Numbered from the stretch's first letter, positions 34,778 to 43,612 are shown. The stretch: 64,000 bases of DNA from Ochrobactrum vermis (GCF_002975205.1 NZ_PCOC01000002.1:372001-436000); one strand, 5' to 3'. Notes: generated by a model not told the origin, from the sequence alone. Numbers and translations: made by a program.

Positions 34778-35076
34778 TCGGCGGCCTCGCCTAGTGAGCT
34801 GAAATTGGCCTGTGACGCTTCAGCTCGGAAAGCAATTTCGCCAATATAATGTAAGCGCCGATATTCGGACGTGTCGGCTGATAATTTCGCCAGTTCCAGC
34901 AGTCCGCCCAAAAGGAAGGTCCGATCGGCCGCCGACAATCCTGCACGAACGACAATTGCCCCGAGCATGAATTTCTTTCGCGCTTCCTGTTTCCGGTCCG
35001 CCGCCATGAGGAATTTTCGCCGCCGCTCCAGCATCGCAATCTGGCTCTCCACGCCGCGGATAAGCTGTCCCACCAA
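34774..35076 (-). CDS. traD: TraD conjugal transfer protein
   Basis: ~100 residues. It contains RKKFMLGAIVVRAGLSAADR and FLLGGLLELAKL, the TraD hallmark (LGxxVxxAGL...LLGxLLxxA). I place the start at TTG 35076 (or GTG 35073) because GGAGAGGAG lies just upstream. A longer frame from 35142 would run out of phase through traC and is unlikely. It overlaps traG by 4 bp. Ti-type TraD assists transfer; its exact role is unclear. Confidence 0.7.
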   Translation of the reverse strand: MVGQLIRGVESQIAMLERRRKFLMAADRKQEARKKFMLGAIVVRAGLSAADRTFLLGGLLELAKLSADTSEYRRLHYIGEIAFRAEASQANFSSLGEAAE

Positions 35077-35284
35077 AGCTGCTCCTCTCCGTTTCGCGAA
35101 ATCGCGCGGTGATTTCTTCGAGCCTGGTATCGACCTCCTCATCGATGATTTTGCTGCCCGTCAGTCTTGTCTTTGTTGCAGCGTGTGCAAATCGGTCTGC
35201 CGATTTTACTATCAGTAGTTCTTTGCGTTCGTGCAGCTTTGAAATTTGCGCGTCGAATTCAATGATTATTGATTTTATAGACAA
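34820..35284 (-). CDS. traC: TraC relaxosome accessory protein, C-terminus possibly frameshifted
   Basis: TTG start at 35284 after GAGAGG. The first ~64 residues (IKSIIIEFDAQISKLHERKE, then DEEVDTRLEEITARFRETER) match TraC of Ti-type systems, which binds near oriT. After that the frame continues for 90 residues through traD in another phase, giving non-protein-like, Gly/Ala/Pro-rich sequence. TraC would normally end near there, so a one-base change at the traC/traD junction is likely. Confidence 0.6.
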   Translation of the reverse strand: MSIKSIIIEFDAQISKLHERKELLIVKSADRFAHAATKTRLTGSKIIDEEVDTRLEEITARFRETERSSFGGTAYPRRGEPDCDAGAAAKIPHGGGPETGSAKEIHARGNCRSCRIVGGRSDLPFGRTAGTGEIISRHVRISALTLYWRNCFPS

Positions 35285-35503
35285 TATTCTTTTTCCTCTC
35301 CGGCGAACAATCTTGCCATTAAAAATTTAACTAACTAGAAAACATTAGTTAAACAAGTTATCGTATGCAAGACCCGTAATGACGATGCTGGAAATTGTAA
35401 GCGGGTTGTCTTTCGGAAAAGCGGCATAGGGTCCGCTACCGGATGATTTGAGGGTAACGGTGCGTCGCTTTCGCTGTGTGCTTGGAAGGTCAGGAGGAAA
35501 GTC
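35285..35503. other. Probable oriT / divergent promoter region with palindrome
   Basis: This gap separates the divergent traCDG and traA genes; in Ti-type plasmids oriT lies at this position. It contains a perfect 9-bp inverted repeat (TTTAACTAA at 35326-35334, TTAGTTAAA at 35345-35353, 10-nt spacer). A GC-rich part follows (about 35395-35490), including GGGTAACGGTGCGTCGC. I did not find a clear match to a known nick sequence by eye, so oriT is inferred from position. Confidence 0.5.
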
Positions 35504-38500
35504 ATGGCGATCATGTTCATCAGAGCGCAGCTGATCAGCAGGGGAGCGGGGCGCAATATCATCTCGGCCGCGGCCTATCGCCATCGCACCCGAATGACGG
35601 ACGAGCAGACCGGAACCTTGTTTAACTATCGCGGCGGCGACGATGATTTGGTCCATGAAGAACTGGCGTTGCCGGAAGATATTCCAGCGTGGCTGAGGTC
35701 AGCAATCGAAGGCAAGACTGTCGCTGCGGCAAGCGAGGCGCTCTGGAACGCAGTCGCTGCTTTTGAGACACGTGTGGACGCACAGCTTGCCCGTGAACTG
35801 ATGATTGCACTGCCGGAAGAACTGACGCGAGCGGAGAATATTGCCCTGGTGCGTGAGTTTGTCCGAGACAATCTGACTTCGAACGGCATGGTCGCCGACT
35901 GGGTCTATCACGACAAGGACGGCAATCCACATATCCACCTGATGACAACGCTCCGACCCCTGACAGCGGAAGGGTTCGGCCTCAAGGTCATGCCTGTTCG
36001 CGACAATGACGGAAAGCCACTGCGTATGGCAGCACGGGACCAGTCGAAGGGCCGGATTGTCTATACAGTCTGGGCTGGTGACAAGAAGACGATGAAGGCA
36101 TGGAAGGTCGCCTGGGCGCAAACAGCAAGCCGGCATCTGGCACTGGCTGGCCATGACATCCGTCTGGATGGGCGCTCTTACGCCGAACAGGGTCTTGACG
36201 GGATTGCCCAGAGGCATCTGGGACCCGGAAAGTCGGCGATGATGCGCAAGGGCGTCGAGATGTATTTTGCACCTGCCGATCTGGCGCGCCGGCGGAACAT
36301 GACCGACCGGCTGCTTGCAGATCCGGGACCTCTCCTCAGGCAGCTTGGCAACGAGCGCTCCACCTTTGACGAGAAGGATATCGCAAGGATCATCCACCGC
36401 TATGTCGATGATCCGGTGGACTTCTCCAATATCCGCGCACGGCTGATGGCATCGAACGATCTGGTACTGCTGAAGCCGCAGCAGGTCGGGCGACTGACTG
36501 GTCAGGCAACCGAACCTGCAATCTTCACCACCCGCCAGATCCTGCGCACCGAATATGACATGGTTTGCTCAGCCGATGTTTTATCGAACAAGAAGGGGTT
36601 CGGGATTGTCGAAGCAAAACGGCTGGCTGCCGTGCGGTGCGTCGAAACGGGCGATCCACAAAAACCGTTCAAGCTTGATCCCGGGCAGATCGAAGCCATT
36701 CGCCATGTTACTGGCGACAGCGGTATCGCTGCCGTCATCGGGCTTGCCGGTGCAGGCAAGTCGACATTGCTTGCAGCTGCACGCCTTGCCTGGGAAAGTG
36801 GCCATCATCGCGTCTTTGGCGCTGCACTGTCCGGTAAAGCGGCTGAAGGACTGGAGGAGAGTTCCGGTATCAGATCGCGCACGCTTGCCGCGTGGGAACA
36901 TGCCTGGAATAACGGGCGCGATCAGCTAAAACGCGGTGACATCTTCGTTGTCGATGAGGCCGGCATGGTCTCCTCATTGCAGATGGCGCATGTGCTGAAG
37001 GCAGCAGAAAAGGCGGGCTCAAAGGTTGTTCTGGTCGGCGATGCAATGCAGCTGCAGCCAATTCAGGCGGGTGCGGCTTTCCGGGCAATATCGGAACGGA
37101 TCGGTTCAGCCGAGCTTGCTGGTGTGCGCCGGCAAAGGGAACAATGGGCGTGCGATGCCTCAAAACTCTTCGCTCGTGGCAAGGTCGAGGAGGGACTGGA
37201 TATCTATGCCAGGCATGGGCACCTGATCGAGGCGGAAACCCGCGACGGGCTTATCGACCGGCTGGTCAGCGACTGGACAGAGGCGCGCAAGAAAGCGATC
37301 GCACAGGCACCGGCAGGGCGAGGGGGGCGGCCAGAGGCGGGGATTGGAGAGAAAGGCCGTGGTGGCGGGCATCGAGGTGCCGAGCTACGGGGTGATGCGT
37401 TGCTGGTATTGGCGCACACAAACAAGGACGTCCGCAAGCTGAATGAAGCTTTGCGCCATGTGATGATGGAGGATGGAGCGCTCACAGCTGCGCGCAGCTT
37501 CCGCACCGAGCGAGGTATGCGGGAGTTCGCTGCAGGCGACCGGATCATCTTCCTGGAAAATGCCCGCTTCCTTGAATCACGTGCAACAGGGTCTGGCCCG
37601 CAATATGTCAGGAATGGCATGCTTGGCACGGTGGTATCCACTGGCCATGCACTGCGTCGTCCGCTTCTGTCTGTCCGGCTCGACAGTGGCAGCGAGATTG
37701 TTCTCAGTGAAGACAGTTATCGTCATATCGATCATGGCTATGCCGTAACGATCCACAAGTCGCAGGGCGCGACCGTCGATCGCACGTTCGTGCTTGCCAC
37801 CGGCATGATGGATCAGCATCTGACCTATGTGTCGATGACCCGTCATCGCGATCGGGCTGATCTTTATGCGGCACGCGAGGATTTCTGGCACAAGCGGGAA
37901 TGGGGGGAGAAACTCCGTATTGACCATGCGACCGGTATGACCGGTGAACTGGTCGCAACCGGCCAGGCAAGGTTCGGGGCGCAGGATGAAGATGTTGCCA
38001 AAAGCCCCTATGTCGATGTGAAGACAGATAACGGTACGGTCCATCGCCTTTGGGGTGTCAGTCTGCCCATGGCACTATCCAGGTCTGGAGCCTCCAGAGG
38101 GGATACGGTCACGCTTCGCAAGGATGGCGTCGAGACTGTGTCAGTAAAGGTTGCAGTCCCTGATGCGCAAGGCGGCAAAAGGCACCTTGAGGAACGCACG
38201 GTCGACCGCAATGTCTGGACGGCGAAACTGGTTGAAACCGCCGATGTGCGCGGGGAGCGGATTGCAAGCGCAAGCCATCGGCCGGCATTGTTTCGGCAAC
38301 TGGCCGACCGCCTTGCTCGTTCAGGCGCCAAAACCACTACGCTCGATTTTAGGAGCGAGGCTGGCTATCAGGCCCATGTTGATGACTTTGCCCGCAGGCG
38401 TGGTATCGACACACTTGCCGAAGTTGCAGCCGGCATCGAGGCAGGGGCAACCCGCCAACTGGCGTGGTTTGCGCAAAAGCGCCACCAGGTTGCAAAACTG

Positions 38501-39457
38501 TGGGAGCGGGCAGGCGTGGCGCTCGGCTTGGCAATCGATCGGGAACGCAACACGTCCTATCATGAGGAGCGGTCCGAAAGCTTCGCCATGCAAAATACAG
38601 GCGTTTCAACACCTGCAATTCAACGTTCTCTCAGTTCCCCCAAAATCCGCCTGCCGGACAATGGCGATGAGGGCCAGGAAGCTCGCACAGTACCGCCGAC
38701 GCTTGCTGCCGTGACAAAGTTCAAGACATCGGTGGAGGTTGAAGCGCGCGGGAGGGCAGTTGCCGCAATCCATTATCGTCATAACCGATCGGCACTTGCT
38801 GAAACAGCATCTCGTATCTGGCGCGATCCCGCCGGTGCTGTCGACATGATCGAGGCCCTGATCGAGAAAGGCATTGCAGGCGAGCGGATCGCGGCAGCCA
38901 TTGCCAATGACCCGGCTGCCTATGGTGCCCTACGCGGTTCCGGCCGTATCGTGGATAAATTGCTTGCCACCGGTCGTGAACGAAAAACCGCACTTCAAGC
39001 CGTATCGGAGGCGGGAACCTGTGTCCGCTTACTGGGATCCTCGTGGACGAGGGCACTTGATGTGGAGACCAGAACAATCCGCGAGGAGCGCGAGCGTATG
39101 GCGGTTACCGTTCCTGGATTGTCATCAATGGCAGACGTCGCGCTGCGGAGGATAACAGAGGCGATGAAGAAGAAGGGTGCCAGGCTCGAGGACGTAACGG
39201 GTTCGCTTCAACCTCATATACTTCAGGAATTTGCGACGGTGAGTAAGGCACTCGATCTCAGATTCGGGCGCAACGCCATCCTGCGTGGCGAAAAGGCCGT
39301 CATCAATCGCCTGTCGTCAGCACAGCGACCAGCCTTCGAAGCGCTGCAGGGCAAGTTGGAGATTGTTCAGAAAACGGTACGTATCGGACAGGCCGGGCAA
39401 GTAGCAACGCAGCGCCAGCTTCGGGCGCTTGACCGCGGTCACGACATTAAACATTGA
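35504..39457 (+). CDS. traA: TraA relaxase-helicase (Ti-type, MobA/MobL family)
   Basis: 1317 residues. The N-terminal relaxase domain starts AIMFIRAQLISRGAGRNIIS and carries the metal-binding HIHLMTTLRPL motif (~residue 142) with Tyr candidates in SAAAYRHR. The helicase domain follows: Walker A GLAGAGKST (~residue 412), DEAGMVSS (Walker B), LVGDAMQLQPI and the C-terminal SQGATVDRTFVLATGMMDQH (UvrD_C_2-like) block. The remaining ~500 residues are the usual C-terminal part of TraA. AGGAGG lies just upstream. It nicks oriT and unwinds the transferred strand. It appears intact. Confidence 0.93.
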   Translation: MAIMFIRAQLISRGAGRNIISAAAYRHRTRMTDEQTGTLFNYRGGDDDLVHEELALPEDIPAWLRSAIEGKTVAAASEALWNAVAAFETRVDAQLARELMIALPEELTRAENIALVREFVRDNLTSNGMVADWVYHDKDGNPHIHLMTTLRPLTAEGFGLKVMPVRDNDGKPLRMAARDQSKGRIVYTVWAGDKKTMKAWKVAWAQTASRHLALAGHDIRLDGRSYAEQGLDGIAQRHLGPGKSAMMRKGVEMYFAPADLARRRNMTDRLLADPGPLLRQLGNERSTFDEKDIARIIHRYVDDPVDFSNIRARLMASNDLVLLKPQQVGRLTGQATEPAIFTTRQILRTEYDMVCSADVLSNKKGFGIVEAKRLAAVRCVETGDPQKPFKLDPGQIEAIRHVTGDSGIAAVIGLAGAGKSTLLAAARLAWESGHHRVFGAALSGKAAEGLEESSGIRSRTLAAWEHAWNNGRDQLKRGDIFVVDEAGMVSSLQMAHVLKAAEKAGSKVVLVGDAMQLQPIQAGAAFRAISERIGSAELAGVRRQREQWACDASKLFARGKVEEGLDIYARHGHLIEAETRDGLIDRLVSDWTEARKKAIAQAPAGRGGRPEAGIGEKGRGGGHRGAELRGDALLVLAHTNKDVRKLNEALRHVMMEDGALTAARSFRTERGMREFAAGDRIIFLENARFLESRATGSGPQYVRNGMLGTVVSTGHALRRPLLSVRLDSGSEIVLSEDSYRHIDHGYAVTIHKSQGATVDRTFVLATGMMDQHLTYVSMTRHRDRADLYAAREDFWHKREWGEKLRIDHATGMTGELVATGQARFGAQDEDVAKSPYVDVKTDNGTVHRLWGVSLPMALSRSGASRGDTVTLRKDGVETVSVKVAVPDAQGGKRHLEERTVDRNVWTAKLVETADVRGERIASASHRPALFRQLADRLARSGAKTTTLDFRSEAGYQAHVDDFARRRGIDTLAEVAAGIEAGATRQLAWFAQKRHQVAKLWERAGVALGLAIDRERNTSYHEERSESFAMQNTGVSTPAIQRSLSSPKIRLPDNGDEGQEARTVPPTLAAVTKFKTSVEVEARGRAVAAIHYRHNRSALAETASRIWRDPAGAVDMIEALIEKGIAGERIAAAIANDPAAYGALRGSGRIVDKLLATGRERKTALQAVSEAGTCVRLLGSSWTRALDVETRTIREERERMAVTVPGLSSMADVALRRITEAMKKKGARLEDVTGSLQPHILQEFATVSKALDLRFGRNAILRGEKAVINRLSSAQRPAFEALQGKLEIVQKTVRIGQAGQVATQRQLRALDRGHDIKH

Positions 39458-39591
39458 TTATTTGGAAGAGCCGGCGCCCCTCCCATGCCTTTACCACAGG
39501 TTCCGGTCGCGGCAGGTTTTTAACAGTGCCAGTGTGAACTTCTGGGTATGGCGTAAAACGGACCTGCAGTTAACGTTCGTTCTGATGTTTC

Positions 39592-39625
39592 TTGACAATC
39601 AACCTACTAGAAGGTAGTCATACTA
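39592..39625 (+). promoter_or_regulatory. tetR promoter with operator palindrome
   Basis: A TTGACA -35 box (39592-39597) and a TAGTCA-like -10 (39615-39620), 17 nt apart, enclose CCTACTAGAAGG (39603-39614), a near-palindrome. The -10 ends only 5 nt before the ATG at 39626, so the tetR message may be leaderless. The same palindrome recurs upstream of the next two genes, so it is probably the TetR binding site and the gene autoregulated. Confidence 0.6.
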
Positions 39626-40207
39626 ATGAGCAATCTATCTACAACCTCCGACGATATTCTCAGTTGCGCCAAAACCCTGATCATATCGGGTGGGTACAAT
39701 GGGTTCAGCTATGCGGACATCGCCAGTGTCGTGGGCATCCGTAAGGCCAGTATCCATCATCACTTCCCGAGCAAAGTCGATTTGGTGAAAGCACTGATTG
39801 TGCGGCATCGCGAAGACACGGAAGCCGGTTTTGCCAATCTGGAGAGCAAGGTTGTCGATCCGCTTGAGCAGTTGCACGCCTATACGGAATATTGGAGTGC
39901 GTGCATCACTGACGGGACAGCATCCTTCTGTGTGGGTGCGCTTCTGGCAAGCGAACTTCCGGTGCTGCCTCAGGAACTTATTCCCGAGATTCAGGCCTAT
40001 TTCCGAGCCTTATCGAGGTGGCTGACGTCGGTTCTCACTCGCGGTGCACAACTAGGTCGTATCCGCTTGATAGAAGGGCCTGAAATCGAAGCCGAAGCCT
40101 TTATGGCGACCGTCCATGGTGCGATGTTGTCGGCAAGAGCCTACGGCGATCCGAAAACGTTCTCGCTGATAGTTGAGCCATTATTGGGCAGATTATCGGC
40201 AGCATAG
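39626..40207 (+). CDS. TetR-family transcriptional regulator
   Basis: 193 residues. The N-terminal HTH (AKTLIISGGYNGFSYADIASVVGIRKASIHHHFPSKVDLV, residues ~13-53) is typical TetR_N. The C-terminal ligand domain contains YWSACITDGTASFCVGALLASE with a Cys, as in the AcuR/NemR-like branch. It has no ribosome site, consistent with a leaderless message. It probably represses itself and the two downstream membrane genes through shared palindromes. Confidence 0.9.
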   Translation: MSNLSTTSDDILSCAKTLIISGGYNGFSYADIASVVGIRKASIHHHFPSKVDLVKALIVRHREDTEAGFANLESKVVDPLEQLHAYTEYWSACITDGTASFCVGALLASELPVLPQELIPEIQAYFRALSRWLTSVLTRGAQLGRIRLIEGPEIEAEAFMATVHGAMLSARAYGDPKTFSLIVEPLLGRLSAA

Positions 40208-40244
40208 TAAATCTCGTTCAACGACAATGGATTTTGCGAGAAAA

Positions 40245-40258
40245 CTACCAACTGGTAG
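40245..40258 (+). promoter_or_regulatory. Second TetR-type palindrome
   Basis: CTACCAACTGGTAG, 6-bp perfect arms with a 2-bp centre, resembles the palindromes at 39603 and 40621. It lies 10 bp before the start of the MAPEG-like gene, partly in its ribosome-site region. Confidence 0.5.
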
Positions 40259-40268
40259 GGAGGTGATT

Positions 40269-40580
40269 GTGACAATTGAGCTGCGATGCCTAGCTGCCTC
40301 CTGCATTCTGGCGTTACTGTCTTTGAACATTCTCCGGCTAAAACGGTGCCGGATGTCTGGGGATCCCGATCCTGCGTACCTAACCCCATTTGCTATTGCG
40401 GTGCTGGTGGCGCATGCAGCAAACATCTCGAATAGAGCGACCATCGCAGGTGCGACACTATTCCTCGTAGCGGCAGTTGTTGGGGGGATCAGTGTATTCT
40501 TGGAAAATGCTGCAACGGCAAGGTTGGTGTATGTCATTGCTACCGTCGGTACAGTCTTGATCTTTTCGCAACTCGTTTGA
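40269..40580 (+). CDS. MAPEG-like small membrane protein
   Basis: 103 residues. GTG start at 40269 with GGGAGGTG 4 nt upstream. Three or four hydrophobic helices (MTIELRCLAASCILALL, AIAVLVAHAANI, TLFLVAAVVGGISVFL, ARLVYVIATVGTVLIFSQL). The start and the C-terminal ARLVYV..GT...FSQL pattern resemble MAPEG proteins, which often act in glutathione or eicosanoid metabolism, but the family's central E-x-x-P region is missing or changed. Assignment is tentative. Confidence 0.6.
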   Translation: MTIELRCLAASCILALLSLNILRLKRCRMSGDPDPAYLTPFAIAVLVAHAANISNRATIAGATLFLVAAVVGGISVFLENAATARLVYVIATVGTVLIFSQLV

Positions 40581-40620
40581 TGTCCTGGGTGGTTGATAGA
40601 AGAAACCACTCAAAAAACTA

Positions 40621-40632
40621 CCTACTAGTAGG
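40621..40632 (+). promoter_or_regulatory. Third TetR-type palindrome (perfect)
   Basis: CCTACTAGTAGG is a perfect 12-bp palindrome, differing from the tetR-promoter copy (CCTACTAGAAGG) by one base. It lies 26 bp upstream of the start of the following membrane-protein gene. Confidence 0.6.
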
Positions 40633-40658
40633 TCTGTAACTTGATAGGAGTACTTGAT

Positions 40659-41138
40659 ATGTTTGGAATTTCCCCGCTTGGCTGGTTGCACACAATTGGC
40701 AGTTTGCCTGCCATACCTTTGGCCATTTATATGCTTGCCCGGTATGGGCGGATCGTGCCCCGCTCAAAATCCGGTGTCGTCTATTTTGTCTCAATGCTTA
40801 TTGGTGCCGCCACGACATTTCTCGTCGCACACCAGCCTATTAGCTATACTATCGGCGCAGCAACGATGGTTCTGCTGATTGCGGGATATGCAGTTGGATA
40901 CTTGCCGATTTTTGGTCGTGCGATCCGCTATCTGGAAACGGTTTTTCTGAGCCTTACGGCATTTCTGCTGATGGTTCCGGCGGTAAGCGAGATTTTGCGT
41001 CGCGTGCCGGATGGGCATCCTTTCGTGACCGATCTCAAGTCACCACTACTGCTCGGCGCCCAGGCCAGTCTGCTGTTCATCCTCATTGTGGGACTGACGG
41101 CTCAACTCATCAGCCTGAGGAAACAGAACACAAGGTGA
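40659..41138 (+). CDS. Conserved membrane protein, 159 aa
   Basis: Start at 40659 with AGGAG upstream. Four predicted membrane helices: IGSLPAIPLAIYMLARY, GVVYFVSMLIGAATTFLVA, IGAATMVLLIAGYAVG, and LLLGAQASLLFILIVGLTAQLI. No catalytic motif seen. Function unknown. The perfect TetR-type palindrome upstream places it in the local regulon. Confidence 0.65.
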   Translation: MFGISPLGWLHTIGSLPAIPLAIYMLARYGRIVPRSKSGVVYFVSMLIGAATTFLVAHQPISYTIGAATMVLLIAGYAVGYLPIFGRAIRYLETVFLSLTAFLLMVPAVSEILRRVPDGHPFVTDLKSPLLLGAQASLLFILIVGLTAQLISLRKQNTR

Positions 41139-41179
41139 CTGTATGGAAGGAGAATTTCGAGTTGTTTACTGCATGAAAT

Positions 41180-42193
41180 TCAAAGATCGCGGGGAACGAT
41201 CAGCTCGGTCGAAATCATTTCGGGCTGATCGGTTGCTTGAGCCGGCTCGTCCAGAAGCTCAAATGCGCGCTCAATCATTGCTTGGACATTCTGACGGATC
41301 ATAACGACCGGGAAGTGGAGAACTTCAATGAAGGGATCCCAATCGAAACATCCGATAGAACACTCTCGAACCTCGTCAACCGGAAGTGTTTTGAGAAAGC
41401 TGACGACGCCTTCAAAAGGGCTCGTCGAATTGACGAATAGTGCTTCCGGTAGTCCGTTCAGTTTGTTGTAGATATCACGGATCGTCCTTGCTGCGATATC
41501 GGGATCATAACCATTCGTCATGATGGCATCGGCGTGAACCGGAAGGTTCAACGCAGTCAGCTCGTCTTGATAGCCCTGCACTCGCGCACGTGTGTTGTGG
41601 TCGCCGTCTACCCCGCCAATGAAGTAGAAACGGCTTTCTTTCCGAGGTGGCCTACGACGAGCAATTTGTTGTGTGAGCTGACGGGCGCCATCATAATTGT
41701 CACTGATGACGGAAGCGCCGTGTTTTCCTGGAAGATCTACATTGATATGTTTCAGGTGAGCCGTTTCACAGAGCCTGGCAACACTGTCCGGATCAGTTGC
41801 GCCAGCGATCAACAAAGCGTCGACATTATGGGCGATCAATGTTTCCACGGTGCTGCGTTCTTGTTGCGGGTCGCGCAATGTGCTGGCCACGACGGGGACA
41901 AGATTGCGTGAGCGTGCTACTGTTTCAAACGAAGCTGCCATCGAACTGAAATAACGATTGTCCAGCATTGGCAAGATCATGCCGATCAGACCGGAATTTG
42001 ATATGCGCAGTCCTCGTGCCTGGAGATTGATTGTATAGCCAAGCTCGCCCGCTATTCCTCTGACTTTATCGGCCGTTGCTTTGGTAATCCTTCGGTTTTT
42101 CCAGGATCCATTCATAACGGAAGCAACGGTCGAAGCGGATACGCCCGCTCGCTCCGATATATCATAGATGGTTACTTTCCGGGGAATACTCAT
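41180..42193 (-). CDS. LacI-family regulator of the ribitol locus
   Basis: 337 residues. The HTH is VTIYDISERAGVSASTVASVMNGSWKNRRITKATADKV (residues ~8-45) with the LacI hinge (INLQARGLRISNSGLIGM), then a sugar-binding domain. The ATG at 42193 is preferred over an upstream TTG. It is divergent from the ABC transporter/ribitol genes across 328 bp, and is the likely ribitol-responsive repressor. The ligand is inferred from context. Confidence 0.9.
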   Translation of the reverse strand: MSIPRKVTIYDISERAGVSASTVASVMNGSWKNRRITKATADKVRGIAGELGYTINLQARGLRISNSGLIGMILPMLDNRYFSSMAASFETVARSRNLVPVVASTLRDPQQERSTVETLIAHNVDALLIAGATDPDSVARLCETAHLKHINVDLPGKHGASVISDNYDGARQLTQQIARRRPPRKESRFYFIGGVDGDHNTRARVQGYQDELTALNLPVHADAIMTNGYDPDIAARTIRDIYNKLNGLPEALFVNSTSPFEGVVSFLKTLPVDEVRECSIGCFDWDPFIEVLHFPVVMIRQNVQAMIERAFELLDEPAQATDQPEMISTELIVPRDL

Positions 42194-42521
42194 CAAGTGC
42201 GCTTATCCGTCTGAATTGGTGCCTAATCTTAGCGGGCCGATACCGGCCGCTGCAAGTAGGAGCGAGGGGTAATCCAATCTATTCCTCCGTCACTTTCCTC
42301 TTGACCAGGTGCCGGATGTTGAGCGACAGTAGTACTGCACTATCGATGGTGCAACATGTTTATACCCCAGGTGGTGCGATAAGCAGCAAAGCAAAGCAGC
42401 GCCTCAGGAACGGCATTCATGGAGTGGGAGGCCGCTACAGGGGAAAATATGGGTGGAGCGGCGGATCAAATTCGCCCGCAAGTTTGTGCGAACCAGAAAC
42501 TGAAAACAGTGGGAGTGAGAC
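42194..42521. promoter_or_regulatory. Divergent intergenic region of the ribitol locus
   Basis: A 328-bp gap between the LacI-family gene and the binding-protein gene, with no open gene. It should contain promoters for both directions and operator(s). I see no perfect LacI-type palindrome; a GC-rich imperfect one (GGCCGATACCGGCC) at about 42235-42248 is the best candidate. Confidence 0.4.
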
Positions 42522-43580
42522 ATGAGAAATATACTTGGTAAGGCAGCTTTTGCTGCGGTGGTGCTATCATCTTTCGCAAGCAGTGGCGCGCAGGCGGAAG
42601 TGAAGGATGCAGTAGTCGGCTTTTTGATGCCGGATCAGGCGTCAACACGTTATGAGGAGCGCGATTATCCGGGCTTCGCTGCTGAGATGAAAAAAATATG
42701 CGAAAGCTGCAAGGTGCTTTATCTCAACGCCGATGGCGATGCGAGCAAGCAGCAACAGCAGTTTAATTCGGTCATTTCGCAAGGCGCGAAGGTCATCGTG
42801 CTTGATGCGGTTGACACAGCAGCGGCAGCTTCGTTGGTCAAGCTCGCTCAGTCACAGGACATCAAGGTTATCGCTTATGATCGCCCGATTCCGGACGCAA
42901 CCTCCGATTTTTACGTGTCATTTGACAATGAAGCCATCGGCAAGTCGATTGCGGAATCGTTGGTTAAGCACCTGAAGGACAAGGGCGTCGCGGGTGACAA
43001 GGGTGGCGTTCTGCAGATCAATGGCTCACCGACCGATGCCGCAGCTGGTCTCATCAAAAAGGGTATCCATGCCGGACTGAAGGATAGCGGTTACAAGACG
43101 CTTGCCGAATATGACACGCCTGAATGGGCACCAAGCAAGGCTCAGCAGTGGGCGAGCGGCCAAATCACTCGCTTCAATGACCAGATCGTCGGCGTCGTGG
43201 CTGCCAATGACGGCACTGCAGGCGGCGCGATTGCAGCCATGAAGGCAGCCGGTATCGATCCGCTCCCACCGGTCACGGGCAATGATGCGACGATTGCCGC
43301 ACTACAGCTCATCATCTCGGGTGATCAGTACAACACAATCAACAAGCCATCTGAAATCGTTGCTGCAGAAGCCGCACGCGTGGCTGGCCAGCTTCTCAAC
43401 AGCGAGACCCCGAAGGCTGAAGCCACGCTCTACAACACGCCATCGAAGCTTTTTGTTCCTGTGGTTGTGACAGCTGAAAACCTCAAGGCGGAGATCATCG
43501 ACAAAAACATCGTTTCAGCTGAAACGCTGTGCGTCGACCGTTATGCCGATGGCTGCAAGAAGCTCGGTATCACGAAGTAA
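42522..43580 (+). CDS. Sugar/polyol ABC transporter periplasmic binding protein (RbsB/XylF-like)
   Basis: 352 residues. Signal peptide to GAQA (~residue 25), then AVVGFLMPDQASTRYEERDYPGF, a typical Peripla_BP_4 start, and QFNSVISQGAKVIVLDAVD. It has two cysteines in the mature protein (KKICESC) and a final CVDRYADGC pair. Context (ribitol 2-dehydrogenase, D-ribulokinase) indicates ribitol as the ligand, which is inference. Confidence 0.88.
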   Translation: MRNILGKAAFAAVVLSSFASSGAQAEVKDAVVGFLMPDQASTRYEERDYPGFAAEMKKICESCKVLYLNADGDASKQQQQFNSVISQGAKVIVLDAVDTAAAASLVKLAQSQDIKVIAYDRPIPDATSDFYVSFDNEAIGKSIAESLVKHLKDKGVAGDKGGVLQINGSPTDAAAGLIKKGIHAGLKDSGYKTLAEYDTPEWAPSKAQQWASGQITRFNDQIVGVVAANDGTAGGAIAAMKAAGIDPLPPVTGNDATIAALQLIISGDQYNTINKPSEIVAAEAARVAGQLLNSETPKAEATLYNTPSKLFVPVVVTAENLKAEIIDKNIVSAETLCVDRYADGCKKLGITK

Positions 43581-43590
43581 CCCAACCATA

Positions 43591-43612
43591 GCGTCCGGCA
43601 TCGGCCGGACGC
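43591..43612 (+). terminator. Intercistronic stem-loop after the binding-protein gene
   Basis: A perfect 9-bp stem GCGTCCGGC / GCCGGACGC with a 4-nt loop lies between the binding-protein and ATPase genes. Such structures partly stop transcription and stabilise the upstream message, so more binding protein than transporter is made. Confidence 0.6.

Noticed and set aside
34820..35090. Second half of the traC frame as a genuine protein domain
   Set aside because: Composition is Gly/Ala/Pro rich and it is the out-of-phase reading of traD, which has clear homology.
36178..38620. Antisense and alternative frames inside traA
   Set aside because: High-GC coding sequence often leaves open shadow frames; TraA motifs occupy the sense frame throughout.
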